Assembly: GCF_001622165.1 (NCBI RefSeq)
Contig: NZ_LVWG01000034.1
Span: 8,001-72,000 of the forward strand
DNA from: Pelodictyon luteolum
GTDB lineage: Bacteria > Bacteroidota > Chlorobiia > Chlorobiales > Chlorobiaceae
Direction of reading: 5' to 3'
DNA: 64,000 nt
Shown here: positions 57,385-64,000 of the stretch, piece after piece
How the letters are laid out: every line of letters begins with the position of its first letter
Position numbering within the stretch: the first letter of the stretch is position 1
Notes under the pieces: model-generated
The model's database searches: none
What the model saw: only the letters and a program-made list of their open reading frames with translations
Told to the model about the DNA's origin: nothing
Translations under genes and position numbers: made by a program

Positions 57385-58671
57385 GTGAAAAAGATCCTGT
57401 TCCTTGCTGCCAACTACCCCCCGTACATGACCGACGGCGCTTCGCGGGCTTTCCGGATGGCATCGCGCCTTCCCGGCTACGGGTGGGAGCCCGTGGTAGT
57501 CGCCCCTCCACTGTTCAACAGGACAGGTGGAGAAACTGCCAGGCCGGAGCCCCTGAAGGAGCCGGATCCCATTCGTGTCTACAGGTCGGGTGAGGCTGTC
57601 GCGCTCGGCGATGTTGATGAATGCACGCTCGCAGCGTTTGCCCGTGGAGAGCGGATTGTGCAGGGCGGTCTTCTCTCGGGGATGCTTCCCTCGATCTTCC
57701 GGGAAGTCCACCCATGTGCGGTATGGGAAAAACAGGCTGAGGTAGTTGCCCAAAAGGTGATGAAGGAGCATCCTGACATCGAGGCCATCTACGCACAGGG
57801 ACCGCCCTCGGCTCCAATCCGTCTGGGCATGGAGCTTTCACTCCGTCACGGCGTGCCGGTCATGTTTGATCTCACAGCACCCCTCGACGCGCCCCGCCCC
57901 TGGTCTCCTCTTGGTGACCTGCGCTCTGATGAACTGTTTAAGCTCGAGCAGAAAGTGCTCTGCTCCGGGTACGGTGTCATCACACCGACCCGGGCACTGA
58001 AAGAGCATTTCCTGAAGAGGCATTTCGGGAAGGTCGCACATGATGACATCACCATCATTACCGACTGCGGCCCCGTTGTCCCGACCGCAGCCCCACCATC
58101 TATTTCTGCCCACGGGCGACCGCTTTTCATCATCGAGAGGGCCGATGAAAAAGGGGCGAAGGTTTTTTTTCAGGCGCTCGCGACCGTCATGAGGGAGTGT
58201 CCCGGCGGCTCGGCATTCAGTGGCAGTACGATTGTGGATGCATCCGGTGGAATGGTGCCGAAGCTGCTCCGCAAGGTTGGCCTCGAGGGTGATCTTGCGC
58301 TCTGCTGCACGTTTTCGGAAGACCAGGAGCTCGAACTCTGCCGCAGTGCATCAACGGTCGGGGTTGTGAGCGGAAGCTATGAAGAGAACGAGCTCTGGCT
58401 GCCGGATCGACTCATTGACGCAGCACTTATCGGGAGGCCGGTTTTTGCTGTCGCTCCGGCGGGAGTCGCCACCCGTTTTACTGAAAACGCTGGAGGGTTC
58501 CAGGCTTCTCCAGACAACCCTGTGGCCCTTAGGGACATGCTCTGCAGTCTTTCATGCGCTGTTGACGGCGGTGTTCCGCCAGCCCCTTCTGTCGAACTGA
58601 TTGCCCGCCACTCCGAGAGTGAGGTGCTCTCCGAGATGGTGAAGGCAATTGCCCTTTTGCTGCCACTTTGA
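57385..58671 (+). CDS. Glycosyltransferase family 4-like enzyme 3
   Basis: The 428-residue protein starts with GTG and has LFLAANYPPYMTDGASRAFRMASRLPGYGWEPVVV (in parts, YPPYMTDGASRAF), a GT-B first domain, and a late DRLIDAALIGRPVFAVAPAGVATRFTENAGGF-type region (in parts). The second domain is less conserved than in neighbours and the nucleotide-sugar motif E-x7-E is not clear, so it may be a diverged or inactive relative. It lies 90 bp after the YfhO gene. Confidence 0.65.
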   Translation: MKKILFLAANYPPYMTDGASRAFRMASRLPGYGWEPVVVAPPLFNRTGGETARPEPLKEPDPIRVYRSGEAVALGDVDECTLAAFARGERIVQGGLLSGMLPSIFREVHPCAVWEKQAEVVAQKVMKEHPDIEAIYAQGPPSAPIRLGMELSLRHGVPVMFDLTAPLDAPRPWSPLGDLRSDELFKLEQKVLCSGYGVITPTRALKEHFLKRHFGKVAHDDITIITDCGPVVPTAAPPSISAHGRPLFIIERADEKGAKVFFQALATVMRECPGGSAFSGSTIVDASGGMVPKLLRKVGLEGDLALCCTFSEDQELELCRSASTVGVVSGSYEENELWLPDRLIDAALIGRPVFAVAPAGVATRFTENAGGFQASPDNPVALRDMLCSLSCAVDGGVPPAPSVELIARHSESEVLSEMVKAIALLLPL

Positions 58672-58949
58672 GTAGTGAACTTTCGAGGATTCCGCAAGAA
58701 TGTTCAGTTTTCCTGTCATATCCCGGATGGCATACCCTCCGAGCCTGTTTCGTTTAAATCCTTTGGAAGCCCAGTGGGATAGCGTCTTGGGTGGATTTGA
58801 GAAATCGTTAGGGTAAATATTTTTCATCATGAAAAATGATGTTTTCCGTTTTGTTTTTTTTGTAATTCGCTTACATTGGTGGTCCTTATGGATTTTTATG
58901 CCAGGCAACAGTATCATTAGCGGTTTTTAAATAGAAAGAGAGTCATAGT
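58672..58949 (+). promoter_or_regulatory. Leader and promoter region of the str operon
   Basis: This 278-bp stretch contains a perfect 9-bp palindrome pair (58819-58827 with 58829-58837), T-rich sequence, and a TACATT box (58872-58877) with a TTTTGT at 17 bp (58849-58854). It precedes rpsL by 72 bp. The palindrome may be an operator or the end of the glycan transcript; no gene is seen here. Confidence 0.4.
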
Positions 58950-59339
58950 ATGCCGACGATTCAGCAGCTCATCAGGCGCGGAAGAAGTGTGAAAGCGTCA
59001 AAAACAGCCTCACCGGCGCTTGAGAAATGCCCGCAGAAGCGGGGAGTGTGCACCCGCGTGTACACGACGACGCCGAAAAAGCCTAACTCGGCGCTTCGCA
59101 AGGTTGCCCGTGTAAGGCTCTCGAATAAAATTGAAGTTACAGCCTATATCCCCGGCGAGGGTCATAACCTTCAGGAGCATTCCATTGTCCTGATCCGCGG
59201 TGGCAGGGTGAAGGATCTTCCTGGTGTCCGCTATCATATCGTTCGCGGTACCCTTGACACCTCGGGTGTCTCGGACAGGAAGCAGAGCCGTTCGAAGTAT
59301 GGTGCCAAGCAGCCGAAAGCTGGCGCAGCGAAGAAGTAA
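58950..59339 (+). CDS. rpsL: 30S ribosomal protein S12
   Basis: The 129-residue protein has [19 protein letters not shown] and [17 protein letters not shown], with Lys at the positions that keep the ribosome sensitive to streptomycin. It decodes with S4 and S5 at the A site. First gene of rpsL-rpsG-fusA-tuf. Confidence 0.97.
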   Translation: MPTIQQLIRRGRSVKASKTASPALEKCPQKRGVCTRVYTTTPKKPNSALRKVARVRLSNKIEVTAYIPGEGHNLQEHSIVLIRGGRVKDLPGVRYHIVRGTLDTSGVSDRKQSRSKYGAKQPKAGAAKK

Positions 59340-59373
59340 GGGATACAATCGAATCTAAATCCAGTTAGGAATC

Positions 59374-59841
59374 ATGTCGAAAAAAGGTGGCTATAAAGGT
59401 GTACAGGTTGATCACCGTTACAATGACGAGAGTGTCGCGCGTTTCATTAATGCGGTGATGCTTGACGGTAAGAAGGATGTTGCGACCAAGATTGTTTATG
59501 ATGCGTTCGCAATCATCGGCGAGAAGATGGTTGACGAGAGTCCGCTTGAGGTCTACCGCCGTGCGATGTCCAATATCGCTCCTGTCGTCGAGGTTCGCAG
59601 CAAGCGGGTCGGCGGCGCGACATACCAGATCCCGATGGAAGTCAAGCCTTCACGCAGGGGAGCCCTCGCGTTCCGCTGGTTGAAGCAGTATGCTACCAAG
59701 CGCGGCGGCCGCTCGATGGCCGAGAAGCTTGCAGCAGAGCTCATGGACGCTGCTTCCGAGCAGGGTGCATCGGTTAAGAAGCGTGACGAGGTCCACCGTA
59801 TGGCCGACGCCAACAAGGCATTTGCGCATTTCAGGTTCTGA
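59374..59841 (+). CDS. rpsG: 30S ribosomal protein S7
   Basis: The 155-residue protein has VARFINAVMLDGKKDVATKIVYDAF and EVRSKRVGGATYQIPMEV, typical of S7, which starts assembly of the 30S head. It lies 34 bp after rpsL and 42 bp before fusA. Confidence 0.97.
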   Translation: MSKKGGYKGVQVDHRYNDESVARFINAVMLDGKKDVATKIVYDAFAIIGEKMVDESPLEVYRRAMSNIAPVVEVRSKRVGGATYQIPMEVKPSRRGALAFRWLKQYATKRGGRSMAEKLAAELMDAASEQGASVKKRDEVHRMADANKAFAHFRF

Positions 59842-59883
59842 GGATAGTTCTTACGACAGGTATCAATAGACTAAATTTTTGTT

Positions 59884-61998
59884 ATGACCAGGCAGGTTGC
59901 ATTAGATAAGGTTCGCAATATCGGCATCATGGCTCACATCGATGCCGGCAAGACTACGACCACCGAGCGTATCCTGTATTATACAGGGCGTCTGCATCGT
60001 ATGGGTGAGGTGCATGACGGCGGAGCGACGATGGACTGGATGGATCAGGAGAAGGAGCGTGGCATCACCATCACTTCGGCTGCCACAACCTGTTTCTGGT
60101 CACCTAAGTTTGGTAACTACGAGGGCGAGAAGCACCGCATCAATATCATTGATACTCCGGGCCATGTGGATTTCACTGTTGAGGTCGAGCGTTCGCTTCG
60201 AGTTCTTGACGGCGCGGTTGCGCTGTTCTGCGCTGTCGGCGGTGTCGAGCCCCAGTCGGAGACGGTCTGGCGTCAGGCAAACAAGTACGGAGTGCCGAGA
60301 ATTGCCTATGTCAACAAGATGGATCGCACCGGCGCCGACTTCTTTGATACCGTAAAATCCATCAAGGAGCGTCTCAGCGCCAACCCTGTGCCGATCCAGA
60401 TCCCGATTGGTGAAGGCGAGATCTTTGCCGGATTCGTCGATCTTATCCGTATGAAGGGCATCATCTACGATAAAGAAGATGGCAGCACCTATGAAGAGGT
60501 TGCGATTCCTCATGACCTCGAGAACGAAGCCCGCACTTGGCGCATCAATATGCTTGAGGCTGTGTCCGAGGTTGATGAGAGCCTGCTTGAAAAATATCTG
60601 AACGGCGAAGACATCACCGAAACGGAAATCCGCAAGGTGCTCCGCCAGGCGACCCTCAACGTCTCCATTATTCCTGTCCTCTGCGGCTCGTCCTTCAAGA
60701 ACAAGGGTGTGCAGTTCATGCTTGATGCCGTGGTCGACTACCTTGCGTCTCCGCTTGATGATGGCGAGGTCGAAGGGCACCATCCGCGTACCGAAGAGCC
60801 GGTTGTGCGTCACCCTAGTGACGAAGAGCCGTTTGCCGGTCTTGCCTTCAAGATCGCAACTGACCCGTTCGTCGGCAAGTTGACATTCTTCCGAGTCTAT
60901 TCCGGCACCCTGAAGGCAGGAAGCTATGTCCTGAACTCAATTACAGGAAAGAAAGAGCGCATTGGCCGCGTGCTGCAGATGCACTCCAACAAGCGTGAGG
61001 ATATCGATTGTGTATACGCAGGCGACATCGCCGCGGCTGTAGGCCTTAAAGAGGTCCGCACCGGTGACACGCTCTGCGATGAAAATAACCCGGTCGTCCT
61101 TGAAAAGATGGTTTTCCCCGAGCCGGTGATCCAGATTGCCATCGAGCCGAAGACAAAGGCCGACTCTGACAAGCTTGGCATGTCGCTCGCAAAACTTGCC
61201 GAGGAGGATCCCACCTTCCGCGTCAAGACCGATGATGAAACTGGTCAGACGCTGATTGCAGGTATGGGTGAACTCCACCTCGAGATTCTGGTCGACAGGC
61301 TGAAGCGTGAATTTAAGGTTGAGGCCAATGTCGGACAGCCGCAGGTCGCCTACCGCGAGACTATCCGAGCCAAGGTGGACTTTGAGGGAAAATTCGTTCG
61401 CCAGTCGGGTGGTAAGGGTCAGTTCGGTCTTGTCAACCTTACTGTAGAGCCGCTTGAAGAGGGTAAGGGATATGAATTTGTCGATGCCGTCAAGGGCGGC
61501 GTGATTCCCCGCGAGTACATCCCTGCGGTAAACGCCGGTATCCAGCAGGCGATGAAAGACGGTGTCGTTGCCGGCTATCCGATGCAGGATATCAAGGTTA
61601 CCCTGTACGATGGAAAGTATCACGATGTCGACTCATCGGAAATGGCCTTCAAAATCGCCGGTTCGATCGGTTTCAAGGGCGGTGCAAGGAAAGCTTCACC
61701 AGTCCTGCTTGAGCCGATCATGAAGGTAGAGGTCATTACCCCTGAAGAGTATCTTGGTGACGTGATGGGTGATCTTTCAAGCCGTCGCGGCCATATCGAG
61801 GGCATGGGTCAGAGGGCCGGTGCGCAGTTTGTCCATGCTAAGGTTCCGCTTTCTGCGATGTTCGGTTACTCGACCGACCTGCGTTCGATGACCCAGGGTC
61901 GGGCCAACTACTCGATGGAGTTCGAGAGCTACCGTGAGGTGCCGAAGAACATCGCCGATGCGCTGCAGGAGAAGAAGGTTACCAAGGATGAGTATTAA
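59884..61998 (+). CDS. fusA: Elongation factor G
   Basis: The 704-residue translocase has [21 protein letters not shown] (in parts, AHIDAGKTT), [19 protein letters not shown] and domain IV near [17 protein letters not shown]. Length and domain order are normal. It drives tRNA-mRNA translocation. It sits in the conserved str order. Confidence 0.97.
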   Translation: MTRQVALDKVRNIGIMAHIDAGKTTTTERILYYTGRLHRMGEVHDGGATMDWMDQEKERGITITSAATTCFWSPKFGNYEGEKHRINIIDTPGHVDFTVEVERSLRVLDGAVALFCAVGGVEPQSETVWRQANKYGVPRIAYVNKMDRTGADFFDTVKSIKERLSANPVPIQIPIGEGEIFAGFVDLIRMKGIIYDKEDGSTYEEVAIPHDLENEARTWRINMLEAVSEVDESLLEKYLNGEDITETEIRKVLRQATLNVSIIPVLCGSSFKNKGVQFMLDAVVDYLASPLDDGEVEGHHPRTEEPVVRHPSDEEPFAGLAFKIATDPFVGKLTFFRVYSGTLKAGSYVLNSITGKKERIGRVLQMHSNKREDIDCVYAGDIAAAVGLKEVRTGDTLCDENNPVVLEKMVFPEPVIQIAIEPKTKADSDKLGMSLAKLAEEDPTFRVKTDDETGQTLIAGMGELHLEILVDRLKREFKVEANVGQPQVAYRETIRAKVDFEGKFVRQSGGKGQFGLVNLTVEPLEEGKGYEFVDAVKGGVIPREYIPAVNAGIQQAMKDGVVAGYPMQDIKVTLYDGKYHDVDSSEMAFKIAGSIGFKGGARKASPVLLEPIMKVEVITPEEYLGDVMGDLSSRRGHIEGMGQRAGAQFVHAKVPLSAMFGYSTDLRSMTQGRANYSMEFESYREVPKNIADALQEKKVTKDEY

Positions 61999-62059
61999 TT
62001 GACGGCAATCAGTATTTAATCATTACAACCAACAAACAGACACAGACCGGAGATACGTT

Positions 62060-63241
62060 ATGGCAAAAGAGTCCTACAAGAGGGATAAACCCCATGTCAA
62101 TATCGGTACCATTGGCCACGTTGACCATGGCAAGACCACGCTGACGGCAGCAATCACCTTAGTTCTCTCAAAGAAAGGCTTTGCAGAGTCGCGCGCATTC
62201 GGCGATATCGACAAGGCTCCTGAAGAGCGCGAGCGCGGTATCACCATTTCCACCGCCCACGTCGAGTACCAGACCGAGAAGCGCCACTATGCGCACATCG
62301 ACTGCCCCGGCCACGCTGACTACATCAAGAACATGATCACCGGTGCTGCCCAGATGGACGGCGCTATCCTCGTGGTTGCCGGTACCGACGGCCCGATGCC
62401 TCAGACCCGTGAGCACATCCTGCTTGCCCGTCAGGTGAACGTGCCTGCACTTGTTGTGTTCCTCAACAAGGTCGATATCGCAGATCCAGAGCTCCTCGAG
62501 CTCGTCGAGATGGAGCTTCGTGAGCTCCTGACCGAGTACGGCTTCCCGGGTGACGACATCCCGATCATCAAGGGTTCAGCTTTGAAGGCACTTGATGGAG
62601 ACCCGGAAGGTGAGAAGGCCATCCTTGAGCTCATGGATGCTGTCGACAACTACATTCCCGAGCCTGTTCGCGACGTCGACAAGCCGTTCCTGATGCCTGT
62701 TGAAGATGTGTTCTCCATCTCCGGCCGTGGTACCGTCGGTACCGGCAGGATTGAGCGCGGCCGCATCAAGATCAACGAAGAGGTCGAAATCGTCGGCATC
62801 AGAGATACCCGCAAGTCGGTTGTCACTGGTATCGAGATGTTCCAGAAGCTGCTTGACGAAGGTCAGGCTGGCGACAACGCAGGTCTTCTGCTCCGCGGCG
62901 TTGATAAGACTGAACTCGAGCGCGGTATGGTCATTGCCAAGCCCGGCACCATCAAGCCGCACACCAAGTTCAAGGCTGAGGTCTACATCCTGAAAAAAGA
63001 GGAAGGCGGCCGTCACACCCCGTTCTTCACCAACTACCGCCCGCAGTTCTACTTCCGTACCACAGATGTTACCGGTGCGGTTACCCTTCCTGAGGGTGTT
63101 GAGATGGTTATGCCCGGCGACAACCTCTCCGTTGATGTCGAGCTCATCGCTCCTATCGCCATGGACGAAGGCCTCCGCTTCGCAATCCGCGAAGGCGGCC
63201 GTACGGTCGGCGCAGGTTCGGTAACCAAGATCAGCGAATAA
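62060..63241 (+). CDS. tuf: Elongation factor Tu
   Basis: The 393-residue protein has the P-loop [39 protein letters not shown] and domains 2 and 3 ending VTKISE. It delivers aminoacyl-tRNA. A GGAGATACGTT sequence before the ATG acts as ribosome binding site. A terminator follows. Confidence 0.97.
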   Translation: MAKESYKRDKPHVNIGTIGHVDHGKTTLTAAITLVLSKKGFAESRAFGDIDKAPEERERGITISTAHVEYQTEKRHYAHIDCPGHADYIKNMITGAAQMDGAILVVAGTDGPMPQTREHILLARQVNVPALVVFLNKVDIADPELLELVEMELRELLTEYGFPGDDIPIIKGSALKALDGDPEGEKAILELMDAVDNYIPEPVRDVDKPFLMPVEDVFSISGRGTVGTGRIERGRIKINEEVEIVGIRDTRKSVVTGIEMFQKLLDEGQAGDNAGLLLRGVDKTELERGMVIAKPGTIKPHTKFKAEVYILKKEEGGRHTPFFTNYRPQFYFRTTDVTGAVTLPEGVEMVMPGDNLSVDVELIAPIAMDEGLRFAIREGGRTVGAGSVTKISE

Positions 63242-63261
63242 GGCAGTTTGTATGGCGTCCC

Positions 63262-63294
63262 GGGGCGGGATGAAAATAATCCCGCCCCTTTTTT
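63262..63294 (+). terminator. Rho-independent terminator after tuf
   Basis: GGGGCGGGAT (63262-63271) pairs perfectly with ATCCCGCCCC (63279-63288) around a 7-nt loop, followed by six T (63289-63294). It lies 21 bp after the tuf stop and 27 bp before rpsJ, so read-through or a separate promoter is needed for rpsJ. Confidence 0.85.
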
Positions 63295-63321
63295 ATTGAT
63301 AACACGAAACAGGGTTGACAA

Positions 63322-63633
63322 GTGGCTGTACAGCAAAAGATAAGGATAAAGCTCAAGTCCTACGACCATAGCCTGGTTGACAAGTGGGCTTTAAGGATTA
63401 TTGATGTGGTCAAACAGACTGATGCCATCATCTTTGGTCCCATACCGCTGCCGACGAAATCGCATGTGTATACCGTGAACCGGTCTCCCCATGTCGACAA
63501 AAAGTCCCGGGAGCAGTTCTCGTTCGCATCCCACAAGAGGCTGATCGAGATCATCAACCCGACTTCAAGAACCATTGATATGCTTATGAAGCTTGAGCTT
63601 CCGAGCGGTGTAGATGTAGAAATCAAGTCTTAA
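63322..63633 (+). CDS. rpsJ: 30S ribosomal protein S10
   Basis: The 103-residue protein starts with GTG and has [48 protein letters not shown], the S10 (NusE) signature, in parts. It also takes part in transcription antitermination. First gene of the S10 cluster. Confidence 0.96.
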   Translation: MAVQQKIRIKLKSYDHSLVDKWALRIIDVVKQTDAIIFGPIPLPTKSHVYTVNRSPHVDKKSREQFSFASHKRLIEIINPTSRTIDMLMKLELPSGVDVEIKS

Positions 63634-63654
63634 AGAATTAGAAAAGCTATTGAT

Positions 63655-64000
63655 ATGGGTGCGATTCTTGGAAAGAAAATCGGCATGACCCGTTTATATA
63701 ATGATAAACGCGAAGCTGTGCCCTGCACAATCATCCAGGCAGGCCCGTGCTTCGTGACTCAGGTCAAGAATGCGGAGAAGGATGGCTACGATGCGGTTCA
63801 GATTGGTATCGGAGAGAGGAAAGAGCACAAAGTGACTAAGCCGATGCTCGGCCATTACAAGAAAGCGGGCGTTACTCCCGGTTACATGATGGCAGAGTTT
63901 GATGCATCCATGTTCGATGTCGAACTTGCCGCAGGCAGCCCCGTCAGTGTCGAGTCCTTCAAGGAGGGCGAGATCGTCAACGTTCTCGGCGTCTCGAAGG
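63655..64000 (+). CDS. rplC: 50S ribosomal protein L3, 5' part only
   Basis: An ATG at 63655 opens a frame without a stop to the window edge (115 codons). It reads [18 protein letters not shown] and then [26 protein letters not shown] in parts, typical of the L3 start. The gene is cut off by the right edge. It follows rpsJ by 21 bp, as expected in the S10 operon. Confidence 0.95.

Noticed and set aside
1-64000. Mobile element, prophage or toxin-antitoxin island
   Set aside because: No transposase, integrase, phage structural gene or toxin-antitoxin pair was recognised; the HNH protein is a chromosomal type without phage neighbours.

Overview
This window reads as chromosomal DNA of a green sulfur bacterium (Chlorobi, Chlorobium/Pelodictyon group; Chlorobium luteolum is my best guess, as inference only). 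The main reasons are bchZ (chlorophyllide reductase), a soluble cytochrome c-555-like protein beside a lipoprotein paralogue, a two-protein glycine dehydrogenase (gcvPB), a B12-binding radical SAM protein like those of bacteriochlorophyll synthesis, and a GC-rich, tightly packed gene layout. I see no rRNA, insertion sequence, prophage or CRISPR array. There is one tRNA gene (Asn, GTT).

Layout. 1-4.5 kb: an orphan winged helix, a release-factor-like (baeRF) protein, a thioesterase, a TPR protein, a heptosyltransferase-like GT9 enzyme and exonuclease III. 4.5-6.6 kb: rpsF-ssb-rpsR-rplI with its own promoter, structured leader and terminator. 7-11.3 kb (minus): thrS-infC-rpmI-rplT-pheS. 11.5-14.7 kb (minus): bchZ and a GH3 enzyme. 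14.8-24.2 kb (minus): HNH protein, gcvPB, and yceD-rpmF-plsX-fabH-fabD-fabG-acpP-fabF-rnc (fatty acid and phospholipid synthesis). 24.5-29.5 kb: a META lipoprotein, then a leader with a terminator hairpin in front of leuA, followed by a zinc/manganese ABC transporter. 29.5-35.5 kb: molybdenum cofactor genes, with mobBA and moaC-moaB fusions and moeA, interleaved with a stress protein, a Pmp3 peptide, an RsbR-like N-terminal domain protein and a phosphodiesterase. 35.5-43 kb (minus): proC, SemiSWEET, two cytochromes c, a radical SAM protein, a class V aminotransferase, carA, yajC, tsaD. 43-49.5 kb: small proteins, a half-length ClpB, a SYLF protein, gatB, xseB, obgE, an N-acetyltransferase and HPr. 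49.5-58.7 kb: a surface-glycan cluster (four glycosyltransferases, a methyltransferase, a flippase, a YfhO-type membrane protein). 58.9 kb to the end: rpsL-rpsG-fusA-tuf, a terminator, then rpsJ and the start of rplC.

The most unusual features are (1) a 24-bp tandem repeat across the junction of two glycan genes, read in two different frames as the C-terminal tail of one protein and the N-terminal tail of the next; (2) a ClpB that stops cleanly at the start of its middle domain; (3) structured leaders before leuA, rpsF and thrS; (4) an SSB without the usual acidic C-terminal tip; (5) a lone HPr between obgE and the glycan genes.
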